From Melieria omissa (lineage: Eukaryota > Arthropoda > Insecta > Diptera > Ulidiidae): a stretch of DNA of 64,000 nt. The stretch is taken from contig OZ020269.1 of the NCBI GenBank assembly GCA_963971225.1, positions 18,722,921 to 18,786,920 on the forward strand, written 5' to 3'. The notes under the pieces were generated by a model, which did no database searches, was not told the DNA's origin, and saw only the letters and a list, made by a program, of their open reading frames with translations. This document shows positions 10,560-21,180 of the stretch, piece by piece; positions within the stretch are counted from its first letter, which is position 1, and each line of letters opens with the position of its first letter. The position numbers were made by a program, and so were the translations under genes.

Positions 10560-12559
10560 TTTGAACGTGAATTTACTCGTTCATATTCGAGTCACAGCAA
10601 ATTTGTTCAAACAAGTAGTGGACCAAATTTAAAATTTGCATTCAGAGTTGTATTTCAAGATAAGTTAAATTCATTACATCCAATCGAACTCATCGACTTT
10701 ACATGCGTGTAACACCAAGAATTTTTTCTTTGAAAGTAGAGTCTTACTCTGGAAAACTAGCCAATTGCCAACGTAAGACAATAGTAGAAAAAGCACAAAT
10801 TTTGATTCAAAGCTTTAAAGTTTAAACCCTGTGGCCGCAATGCCGAAGCCTTTTTGCCTTTTTGCAGCCACCTTTTTACTTCTGAGGTGCTTGCGGAATA
10901 CCTATTCGCAAAAAATCTCACTTAGGTGTTAAAAATTAATACTCGATCCCTAAAGTCATCGATATTCGGTTTCATAGTTGTATGCAGAACGCCTCTTAAA
11001 ATGAAGTCCTGTGTAAATTTTTTTAATTTTGGATGAAGTAAATTACTGGCTGAAGTATTACAGCCACAACAATGTGGTTGCTCTCATAGAAAAACACTCT
11101 AAAATACAGGGTCCGAGTATAAAAATAAAAAAAATGTGTATGGAATGTTGCTAATATAACCACACAGAAGCCTAAAACGTTAATTTAAAAATTTTTAATT
11201 TCCCCAGTAAATATCTGTAGCGAAAATGTTAATTAAGATGAGAGCTTTGCGTTCAATTGGGCACAACTTAAAACTAGATTTTACTTTTTTGTCATAATTG
11301 AACCAAAAAGTAAATGCAAATATTTCCAACGAAACATGCACCTTAATTTTAAGTTTAATTCAATAGTTTATCAATTTATTTTTTTGGCTCCTTACTTTAA
11401 TTATTGTTTCGCTCTCTATCATTAAATTGCCTGTATTCTTTTAATATACACGGAAATGATTGCAAGTGCATTTCTGAATGAAACCCACGCTTGCAAACAA
11501 ACGAAGCATACATTTAAATGCTCAAAAATCAACAACAACATTTCGCCTGCGGTCAGACAACAAAAGAAATGAACTGAACTGAAGAAATGAGCTTAAAATG
11601 TAGTCAAATATTTTCATGTGTTTGCAACTGTAAACACTTCAGATAAATAAGTTGACAATCGTGTCAGATGACATCTGTGGATGCTGTGAAGCATAATAAT
11701 GAAACATCACCGCACTTACAAATGTTTATCCGAATATGTGCATTGACCAGCTTAAGCTGCTAAGATGCCAAAAATTGTTATCTCTTTACTGTCAAAATAT
11801 CTACCTGCAGCCCTTTTTGACTAAAACCGACTTTACAGAAAATCGCTTAGGTGTGTTTTTCTCATATTTTAAAGCAACAGCTATGTCACAGTGAATATCT
11901 ATTCATGTGGTGCATTAGTACATTTAATTTAAAGTGAGCTATTGTTAACTGATTCCTTGACATTCCAAATATCCTAAAGAAAAATTGGCAAGTCAAGTAA
12001 TGATAACTTAAAAGACCTGAACAAAACACCCTGTACGCAATTATGCTCTACTTGACTTCCACTGATTGTTCATGTTTTAACTTGGCTTTGGTATCTTTGG
12101 TGCATTAATAACTCAGCGCCTGTTACTTCGTGTAATTTTGCTAATCTTTCCTAGGCGAGACCACAAAAGCATCTCTACTTTCTCGAACAGACAAGCAACC
12201 AAAATCGTTGGGTGTGATCTACACTTCTCGGAGATGATTGCTGGCTATGACTTTGCTCTATTAAAAACAATAAGTAAGTATTCTATCGAAGTTAGCGAAT
12301 ACCAGCCTTAAAGTTGCCGCAGGCATTTGTGAGACCAGTGATATTACCGGAAACTGTACCACGGTGCCTTAAACCATAAATTTGTACGCGCCACTTGCAC
12401 CCATCAAATGATCAATTTGGCTGAGATAAACTAAGCAAAATACTGGGGATTTCCAAGCATATCTTATCATTGCTTAATCGCTGCAAGATCGCAATAATGC
12501 GCCTAAAAACTCAGATCCTAATAGCTGCTATCACTGCTGTGAATCCATTATTGAAAAGT
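10560..12559. other. Non-coding stretch
   Basis: AT-rich, with no frame, tRNA or terminal repeats that I can support. Confidence 0.4.
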
Positions 12560-12570
12560 AAGAAGTCCTA

Positions 12571-12949
12571 GGTTAGGGTTAGGTTAGGTTAAAGTGGCTG
12601 CCTAGGCACTGGACTTGCCGAAAGACACACTTACGCCACGAAAAGGGCCCATTGTGATGATCTGACTTACTGCAAGTTAGGTGCCTATACAAGCCAATTT
12701 GTTTTGTGGATAAAACCTAGCAAGTCCTTAATATTGACTGATCTGAGGTCATCCAGGTTATCGCAGAATGTGGAGCCCAGGGCTTTCCACCTTCGTATAG
12801 AGAGAACCGGGCAATGAGAGAGAAGGTGGCTGATAGACTCTTCCTCCTCCGCATTCTGACAGCTACGGCAGAAGTCCCGACTGTCAAGACCTAATCTGTA
12901 GGCATGACGACCAAAGATACAATGTCCCGTAAGGATCGAGACGATCGTA
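12571..12949 (-). mobile_element. 5'-truncated LINE, Jockey-like C-terminus, with TTAGG-like tail
   Basis: The insert is bracketed by an 11-bp duplication AAGAAGTCCTA at 12560-12570 and 12950-12960. The minus strand encodes the C-terminal zinc-knuckle region of a non-LTR reverse transcriptase: LTGHCIFGRHAYRLGL, then DFCRSCQNAEEEESISHLL with C-C-H-C spacing and a following HCP. It then has a short 3' UTR ending in AACCTAACCTAACCCTAACC. On the plus strand that tail is a GGTTA/TTAGG-type repeat. Most of the element is absent (5' truncation), typical of aborted target-primed reverse transcription. A second copy with its own duplication is at 51449-51802. Confidence 0.88.
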
Positions 12950-12960
12950 AAGAAGTCCTA

Positions 12961-14335
12961 ACTTGCAGTGACCTATCTTGGATCTTCATTCCTTATCAAT
13001 CTCACTGACCTGTCAAAGAACATCCCAAATGACTCGAATAGTTCCATTCATCAAGGAATGGAACTAGTTTTCCTTGCTGCAATAATTAATCATTTTATTA
13101 TCAATCACTGCTGTTGTATTAGAATATATCAACTGCAGTTCAACACAGCTCTTTCGTTGTGCCACCTTAACCTCACTTTCATACCTTCATACCTAACAAC
13201 AATTTGTCAAAGTGTAAACATTTCCGTAATATGGTTTTCTAGATGAACCAAAGCGTCTATTAATTTTCGGTTTCAACCAATTGATGACTGCAAGCTGTAA
13301 TTACTTAATCAACTGAATCCTTTTGGTGTTTTCATTTTTCGAAAACAGCGCAGCCTAATTATTTTGTTGGTACTCACAGCGCACAAATAGCGTAAAGTTG
13401 ATGCGGCATCCGCTTCCGGTTCAGCTATAGCATTTCGTGTGCAAAACGCCTACGGCGAAACTTCAATGTTTCCAAAAACCAAACGATTCAGTTGCAAACA
13501 GCACAATTCGAAAAATGAAGCAACTCATACGTCGAAATTTTAACACCACTTATTCGTTTTTTTCCACATTCGACTTAAACCGATTTCTGCATAAATTTTT
13601 TTTGTCGTCATTCGAAATGTACGCAGAATTTTTTTTTCGTTTGGGCACTTTCGACACAATTCGTTTTCGATTGAAGCGCGCCAATTTATTTATTAAATTC
13701 AAATGACGCGCACACCGAACTGTCGATTTCGCGCTTTAATTCGATTGACGTTTCATTTCGCATACAGCAGACTTTACACTATTTCCATTCCAGTTTTATA
13801 TTTCACGTATCCAAATGTCAGACAGTAGAACGCTTTGTCCGGATTGTTAGCGCCAAAAAATTGCCGATGACGCTGCCGACTTGAGATTTGAAATTCAAAT
13901 TGGTCAAGACGCGCCAAACATTCACCGCTAATAGTCGCTTTTTGCGTTTGGTCGCGCCTTCCGGTGCTTGGCGTCTGCAGCGAGTGTTGCGCTCCACGGC
14001 CGATAACAAAATGCGCTCGCCAGCGTGTAGGAGTGCCAAGTAACCCGAAAGAAGACACAAAAGTCCGCAACGGAAATCGACTGTGGCGTTTGCGCACAAC
14101 ATTTGCCGGCTTCGTGCGGCCGATGAGGAGTCATCACTGCGCTCCTGAAAGCTTCAATGTGGCGGCTCGCTGATAAGAAAGCACGCCAGCAGTTTAGTTG
14201 TTAGGAATTCTGCTGCAAAGCGTTTGTCTAGTTAAAGTGTAGTATTGAAGATGAATGAAATTACAAAAACAATGTTAAATAAGTTTTGAAAGATGCAACA
14301 GGTTGCATTTTCACATAAAATAAAGCAAAAATTAT
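12961..14335. other. Unassigned stretch, partly GC-richer
   Basis: From about 13380 to 14200 the base composition is clearly richer in GC than its surroundings, and overlapping minus frames at 13774-14137 run for about 100 codons. They show no domain or plausible signal. This could be a 5' exon or promoter region of a gene whose body is outside or is split by long introns. I do not assign a gene. Confidence 0.35.
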
Positions 14336-14338
14336 TGC

Positions 14339-14370
<32 letters not shown>

Positions 14371-14380
14371 TATATTATTA
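14336..14380. repeat. (TTA)n microsatellite
   Basis: About 40 bp of TTA repeats with minor interruptions. Confidence 0.9.
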
Positions 14381-14970
14381 ATTCCTATCCGATTTCTAAT
14401 AGCATTAATTCATTGCTGTAACATAGATACTCAAGCATTGAAGATGAATGAATTATAACTAAAAAATGTGTAATTTCGTTAGTTTAAAAAAATGATCGTG
14501 GACTGAATTTGATCCTAAAATAATAAATAATAAATAAATTAATCAATTCGCTTTATATATCTTAATTTAAAAAAACAAAGTTGTATCAAATACTTGTAGG
14601 AAAAGCAAATAATCAGCCCTGTTCCAGAATCCGAGTCGGAATCGGATTTGAATCGGAATTAAATCCGATTCCGATTTGAAGAGGTGTTCTGCAATCCGAG
14701 CGGAATTGTCACATTCGAAGTTTATTTCGAATCCGATTGTTAGCAAATTAACAAACCTTCAATCAGCTGTTTGCTTTTAATGTTCAAATGAAAAAAGAAA
14801 TTGTAAAATGTTGTTAGGTTTTATTATGTTATTTAATGAGTTGGGTTATTTTATTTGCAGTATTGCTTGAGAACGAGCAGTCCGCCGTTAAAAAAGTAAA
14901 GCGCAGAATTTTGCGAGACCACAGCAATCCGATGGAATTGCCAGATTCTTCGTAACTAGTCATTTTAGTT

Positions 14971-15207
14971 ATGTTCAAAATTTCCTATTTAAGGTTTATT
15001 TCTCGGTACCGCCTTAACAAAGCAGCATTCAACATGATCTTGACCGAAGTGAGACCTTTTCTTCGGCAATGCTCCGCCAGAATTGAAATTGGCGACGGCT
15101 TTGCAATTTCTTGCCGAAGGAGGCTATCAACGATCGGTAGAAAAGACAACCGCATTTTCCATTTTGGAAAGTGTGTGCTTCTTAAAAGGTCCACCGCCGG
15201 TCGCTAA
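14971..15207 (+). pseudogene. PIF/Harbinger transposase, N-terminal remnant
   Basis: From the ATG at 14971 the frame reads YLRFISRYRLNKAAFNMIL and TEVRPFLRQ, the conserved N-terminal helix-turn-helix region of Harbinger transposases (family pattern FRL-K-AF--LL--V-P-L). It then runs toward the AEGGYQRSV-like segment through a frame change near 15110 and ends at 15207. The catalytic DDE part is deleted. Confidence 0.7.
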
Positions 15208-15264
15208 AGCTTATCTTCTTACTTCACTTTTCCAATCAACTCAGGTCTCTGATTGAAGAAAGTT

Positions 15265-15450
15265 TTACAAAATGAATTGATTTAATTTACTTCTCACCTT
15301 TTTCCATCCCGTTACACTGTTTGTTGGTGGTCCTTGCCCGTTCAGCGACTGCGTTAAATGCTTCCATTTATTTTCAAATTCGACTTTGTCGCCTTTGTCG
15401 CAGAAACTTTTCGCGACGTCCGCATTCTCCTCCATAAAATCCAAGAGCAT
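15265..15450 (-). pseudogene. Harbinger-type Myb/SANT accessory protein, partial
   Basis: The frame contains MLLDFMEENADVAKSFCDKG, FENKWKHLTQSLN and GPPTNSVTGWKKVRSKLNQF, a trihelix Myb/SANT-like fold with the WKKV signature. This is the nuclear-import and DNA-binding partner protein of PIF/Harbinger elements. An upstream exon is possible: minus-strand codons near 15560-15590, a GTAAGC donor at about 15540 and an acceptor near 15475 would join to HKTADQSK in frame. With only a transposase fragment alongside, it is probably inactive. Confidence 0.65.
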
Positions 15451-17189
15451 TTTGCTCTGGTCAGCAGTCTTATGCTTTCCCGTGATTAAAAATTAATGTA
15501 TTAGTTTTATTTAACACGATGTTTCATTTATTTGCTTACATTTTCGTTATTTGTTTTCGTTTTGCTGCTTTCCGATTTCAATTCCACCAGCTTTTTGTTT
15601 AGCGGATTATTTTCGAAAAAAATTTCCGATAATCGGAATGCAGAACACCAAAATTTCCGATCCAAATTCGTTCGAACTTAATCGGATTTGAGAACAGGGT
15701 TGCATCGGAAAATATTTCCGATAATCGGAATGTAGAACACCAACGGTCGGAATCAAATCCATTTCCGATCCGATTCGGATTCTGGAACAGGGCTGAATGT
15801 CTGTTTATCATATTTATTGATATTATTTCATTATAGAAATAGACCTCGCTTAGCACGAACCTCTTGTAACGCGATTTCGTTTTAACACGGTTCGCATTGT
15901 GCGAAAGACTTCGCTTAATACGGTTTTGCTCACGTATTTTCACGGAATTTTACGAGAACATAACCTCCAAGTGAGGTTTTTTTTTTTAATTATGAAAAAA
16001 TTAAAATAAAATAAAAATTTGTGTTGTATCTACATAAAAATTGTACTTGTGCACGTAACACAGGTAAATATACACAAGCACATGTATGTATGGATGGATG
16101 TATGGATACGTATGTATGTCTGAGAGGAAATAAGAAGAAGAACAAGTCTGCGTAGCTGTAGAGGAGGCGCACAGTGGGGTAATATATAAGTAAAGTGCCG
16201 ATTAATTCAAAAATGAAAAATCAAGATACAACTATGTTGTTTTGTTTGTACCGGGTTAAAGGGGATAAAATTCTGTATCACTATGTAAAAGAGTTGTTCC
16301 AAAATAGTTTACCGTTTTCCCGCAAAGAACTCTGAAAGTTGGCATTTATTTTCAGTTTTTGTGCGCACAGCGATAAACGTGTTTTTGTCGTCACTTAAAA
16401 ACGATTTCTTTGTATGAATTTGAAAAACTATTGAAAAATTAATGATGCAGCCTTCATGTTCAGGTATTTCAGCAATGCAATGTGTATTTGGTTTTGTTAA
16501 AAAATGTTTATAAGTATTTCATTTAATTTTTTGTTTAAAAGCATAATAATTGTCTAATTTTTTACCTTTTCATAGACATATAGTTGTGAGTCTTGCGAGG
16601 TCGGGCAAAACTGTTTTCCTTAGCGTATAGTTTAGATATTTCAGTAACATTTTATGAAAAAAAAAGTTGCGCGATGTTGCGCACTTTTCCAGCATTTCGA
16701 TTTTTGTGTGCGCACCCAAGGGCCTCATGCATGCATTGTGCAAACGAAATTGATGACACTGTACAACAAAATCAAATTTTTTTCAAAATAACAAGGTTCT
16801 GACAACGGATTCTGGTAGAGGGGGCCAAAAAAAAATACACGTGTATCGGCGTTTTGAAAGTTTACGTCTGAATTTTTTTTTAGGGGGGGTCAAAGTTTTC
16901 CCCTTTTCGCGCATTCTTATGGTGATTTGGTATACGAAAACTATGTAACATCACATTTTAGGTAAATGATGTGTTCAGCAATTAGGTGTAAAACACTACG
17001 AGGAACATTTTTGTGGAGTACTTTAACCCTGTAGCTCCTATTTATATGGGTCAATTTGACCCTTTTTTTCTAAAATGTCAAAAATGTCCTGTAAAACAGA
17101 ACTTTTTAAGGACAAAATGTATCACGAAAATATTCGCCATAAAATTCTATACTATAGGTCTATGAATACAGGAAAGCTCAGAAATTAAC

Positions 17190-17453
17190 TTGAACTCCAG
17201 AATTAAGCCAAAACTGAAAATGTGTTTATTGCGTGTTTTCAAAATTGTTCCACTTCGAATGTTTTGTGGAAACAAAATTATTTGGCAAAACCCGCGACCC
17301 GCATCTACACGATTTTGTAGGCCGTTAAAAATTGAATTCGTCAAGGAATCTGCAGCAGTTTCTAAAAACGAAAAAGAAAGAGTCAATGACGAAATAAGAA
17401 AATTGCCAAAAAAAAGTGCAGTAGGTATATGCCCAAAGATGCTATGGAGTTGA
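17190..17453 (+). pseudogene. Transib (RAG1-related) transposase fragment
   Basis: The 87-residue frame contains VPLRMFCGNKIIWQNPRP and STRFCRPLKIEFVKES. As I recall it, this is the conserved Transib segment with an IW-N-P-P-S-RFCRPLK-EF-KE pattern, lying after the first catalytic Asp. The upstream catalytic Asp region and the downstream Cys motif and Glu are not found in frame, so it is a dead remnant. The assignment rests on motif memory and needs a profile search. Confidence 0.7.
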
Positions 17454-17454
17454 C

Positions 17455-17565
17455 AATAATGACGAATGATGATAATGGTGACGGTGATGATTATGATGCT
17501 GATGAAGATTATGATGATGATGATAATGATGATTTTAATGATGAAACTAAATTGGCTGCAAGAGA
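17455..17565 (+). repeat. GAT-rich imperfect trinucleotide repeat
   Basis: GATGATGATAATGATG-type sequence follows the Transib frame, with Asp-rich potential in one frame. Confidence 0.7.
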
Positions 17566-17934
17566 CGGCGATGAAATGTTTTAATTAAACTGTTCAACTT
17601 AAATTTCATTTTTCAAATTTTTTTTTACTATGTTAGTTTTTTACCGTTTCTTAAAAAAATTTCCACTAAAGTATACCCAAAAACATTTGTTTTTTACTTT
17701 ATAATGTTCAATTAACTAAACTTAGTAGTTATTTCATATCTAAATAGCCTGGGGGAATTAATCGGCACTTTCGGCATCAATTACCCCACTGTGAGGCGGC
17801 AGCAATAGACGTTTGTAAACAAATGCGATATTTATAGAAATGGCCGCCATCGTTGCAATTCAATTTATCAAGAAACAAAAAAACAGAACATTTTTTTTTA
17901 ATTTGATAGAAAATTTTTAAATAAACTAAATAAA

Positions 17935-18960
17935 AAATAAATTAAAATAACATAAAAAAGATTTTAAAAAATTACAAAAAAATAAAATAAAATAAAATAA
18001 AATAAAATAAAATAAAATAATATAAAATAAAATAAAGTAAAATAAAATAAATAAAACAAAATAAAATATATGAAAAGAAAATAAATTATATTGAATAAAA
18101 GAAATAAATAACATTAATTTAAATTTAAGTAAATAAAATAAAATAAAATAAAATAAAATAAAATAAAATAAAGTAAAATAAAATAAATAAAACAAAATAA
18201 AATATATGAAAAGAAAATAAATTATATTGAATAAAAGAAATAAATAACATTAATTTAAATTTAAGTAAATAAAATAAAATAAAATAAAATAAAATAAAAT
18301 AAAATAAATTAAAATAAAATAAAATAAAACAAAATAAAATATATGAAAAGAAAATGAATTATATTGAATAAAAGAAATAAATAAAATTAATTTAAATTTA
18401 AGTAAATAAAATAAAATAAATAAAATTAAAATAAAATAAAATAAAATAAAATAAAATAAAATAAAATAAAATAACGTAAAATAAAATAAAATAAAATAAA
18501 ATAAAATAAAATAAAATAAAATAAAATAAAATAAAATAAAACAAAATAAAATATATGAAAAGAAAATAAATTATATTGAATAAAAGAAATAAATAAAATT
18601 AATTTAAATTTAAGTAAATAAAATAAAATAAAATAAAATAAAATAAAATAAAATAAAATAAAATAAAATAAAATAAAATAAAATAAAATAAAATAAAGTA
18701 AAATTAAATTAAATTAAATTAAAAAAATAAAGTAACATAAATAAAATAAAATAAAATAAAATAAAATAAAATAAAATAAATTAAAATAAAATAAAATAAA
18801 ATAAAATAAAATAAAATAAAATAAAATAAAATAAAATAAAATAAAATAAAATAAAATAAAATAAAATAAATAAAATAAAATGAAATAAAATAAAATAAAT
18901 TAAAATAAAATAAATTAAAAAATAAAATAAAACAAAATTATATTAAAAAAAATAAATACA
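17935..18960. repeat. ATAAA pentanucleotide satellite with higher-order repeat
   Basis: About 1 kb is mainly (AAAAT/ATAAA)n. A ~75-bp complex block (ACAAAATAAAATATATGAAA, then AATTATATTGAATAAAAG and TTAATTTAAATTTAAG) recurs near 18055, 18190, 18330 and 18541, embedded in pentamer runs. It is therefore a higher-order array. Confidence 0.93.
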
Positions 18961-20900
18961 ATTTAATGAACTAAAAAAATTTTAATATAAACAAATTTAA
19001 ATTAATAAACTCAAACGGAAAATATAAAAATGAAGTAAATCCAAATCGAAACAGAAATTTTACTCTACAAAAAAATCAAATGAAAGGATATAAAAATGCC
19101 AAAAACAGGATATAAGTTTATTTTACAGGATATAAATATTTGGACAACTAAGAACAAAAGTATTTAGTACAAACAAATAAATTTAATTTGACTTAAAGCA
19201 AAATCAAACAAAACTAAAACCATTGAAATTATACAAAAAATAAAATAGTTATACAAAATAGTTATATAAAAAATAGCAAGTTATCTAATACGATTTAAAT
19301 ATTTGAAAATATACAAAGTAAAAGCGTAAAAGTTCCTACCGACAAGTAACAGATGACAGTTGACAGATTCAGTCAACACTTATGCAACAAAAATATGACA
19401 TTTCTGAGTAAGTAAATTTCAAATTAAATTATTTTAAATACCTACTTTGTTGACTTCTTTCACTGCTTTAATCTTTACCTACCACATAAACGGCCCACTG
19501 TGCTCAATGTATGCGTCCGTAACAACACGGCAGATGCCCCCGTGCGATGCGTATGTGTGCGTGCATTGTGTTGCAATTCCCAAAATCCACTTGACCGTGC
19601 ACGTAGATACCTGTATGTCGACCGTTGTGTACGGCTTGCGGTTTGAATGCCAACAAGTGTTCATTTCATTTTCATGCGATGGGTTTTGTTGTGCTAAGCC
19701 TGCATTGTGCCTGCGAAAGCGGAATCGGATGTAAGCTGTTGGAATTCCTTCGAAGCTGACCACAGGCATGGAGTCATTTAACACAACGTGTGCTGTGCAA
19801 ACATACAAATACAACAATCACTTTAAAGCGAATGCAAATGAATGTAAACATTGCATTGGAAAATTTGTAGCAAACTAGTTTGGATTGTTAAACTGTTTTC
19901 TGTAGTTAAATGAGAAATGTGAATCGATTTTATAGTTTAGTTTAAAATTATGAATTATTTTTAAATCAAAATTGCAATGAAAAGGCTTGAAATTCGCATT
20001 CGGCACAATGTTCTTAAAATATGAAATCATAAAAAGGTTTAATCTTTGAATGTAAAAGTTTTGGAATATAAGACTTGAGTCTTAAAAGTCCTACAGCAAA
20101 CAATTACTAAATGCTGAGAAGATCAACTTCACTTCATACGAAGGTCACAACTTGCTAAATCTAAACGAAATCAAACTTTAATATGAATTATTAAGTATCG
20201 CTTCTCTCCCACTCTTCGCATTAAGAACATTGTTCAATTTACTGAGTGTGGCATTTTATTTTTAATTGTAATTATAGTTAGTTTTAATTATTATTATTAC
20301 TATAATTATAATTGTTTATTATTTACTCGTACTGTCATGTTTTAAGACTATTCATTAATACTATTTTGTCATGTTGTTATTGTAGTCATGTACAATTCGA
20401 CACTGCTCAGTGTTTACTAGCTGCTTATTTCTGTATGTAAAAAAACGTACAACTTACTTGGCTTCGGACAGTATAAAATGATAAAGTGGCCATTGCCAAA
20501 AGTGTTTGTTGGATCTGTTGAAATTTGTGTACTCATTTTAAGTAGTTTTTTTGCTTTCGTCTGCCTCATGTGTTCCATAATGAAATTCCATCGTTGCAAT
20601 TGGCTTAAATATTAAACAATTTATATGCCTTACATACCAAAACTTTCCAACTTAAAGCGATTACAACTAAAATGCGCCAACATTATTCGATCAACTACAA
20701 AATAAACTTAATACAGTATAGAAAATATAAACTTAACCAAAATGTGTAGAAATTCGAGTGTGTAAATTTTGAGAATACTTCAGGGTGTGTTCGGGGAGCA
20801 CAACCATTTATGGTGAAAACACCATAAAATATTAGGGAAGCAGGCAAACGAGTTGCGTGCGAAGCTTTAAAACAGCGGGATTGATTCTTTACAGATTGCG
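18961..20900. other. Non-coding stretch
   Basis: AT-rich, with a more balanced block at 19480-19790 whose frames have no recognisable domain. The last part may include the 3' UTR of the gene ending at 21181. Confidence 0.4.
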
Positions 20901-21180
20901 CCCGTGTCGTTGTCGCAAGCCGGCGTCAGGGTACTGAGATTTGGGTGCGGGTTTGCGTTGGAGGTTTGGATTTTGTCGTGTGGCCACGCGAGTATTCGGA
21001 ATTGTTCGTATTTACTACAACATAACATTAATTTACTAAACTTTAAAATACTGGATTTGCCGCTGCTGCCCCTAATCGCTGCCAGTCGCCTCAGCTGCTC
21101 ATTACCATTTAAAACTAATTGGCCTTAAGTTGCCAAATGATGTGGAGAGCGGCCAACGACCGACGGCGATCGTCTTGCGC

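Larger units (their letters stand above)
14614..15795. mobile_element. PIF/Harbinger-type transposon, deleted
   Basis: Inverted ends CAGCCCTGTTCCAGAATCCG are flanked by AAT at 14611-14613 and 15796-15798. The interior holds remnants of both Harbinger proteins: a transposase N-terminus (plus strand) and a Myb/SANT-like accessory protein (minus strand), in convergent order. The 3-bp duplication size fits PIF/Harbinger, but AAT instead of TTA/TAA is unusual. Near the right end a ~100-bp block (TTTCCGATAATCGGAATG, AGAACACCAA) is duplicated at about 15618 and 15714, each with a terminal-like GAACAGGG. Confidence 0.85.
16170..17793 (+). mobile_element. Transib-type transposon, decayed
   Basis: Three independent signs agree. 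The termini begin CACAGTGGGGTAAT in inverted orientation; after 8 unlike bases the match resumes for 17 bp (AAAGTGCCGATTAATTC), a ~39-bp TIR. Both ends start with CACAGTG, the heptamer type shared by Transib ends and V(D)J recombination signals. The flanks are a 5-bp GC-rich duplication AGGCG (16165-16169, 17794-17798), the Transib size. An internal frame matches a conserved Transib transposase segment. Full Transib elements are about 3 kb, so this 1624-bp copy is deleted. A TTAACCCTGTAGCTCC segment at 17023, followed by the palindrome GGGTCAATTTGACCC, looks like a TTAA-element end lodged inside. Confidence 0.8.

Noticed and set aside
13774..14137. Overlapping minus frames of about 100 codons
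   Set aside because: No domain, competing frames of similar length and no splice-supported extension. Kept only as an unassigned GC-richer block.
15838..15965. Possible pogo/Tigger end (ACCTCGCTTAGCACGAACC and related)
   Set aside because: Reminiscent of Tigger termini, but only one end is visible and no TA-flanked mate was found.
17926..18195. Phe/Leu/Tyr-rich minus frame
   Set aside because: Arises from the ATAAA satellite, not a gene.
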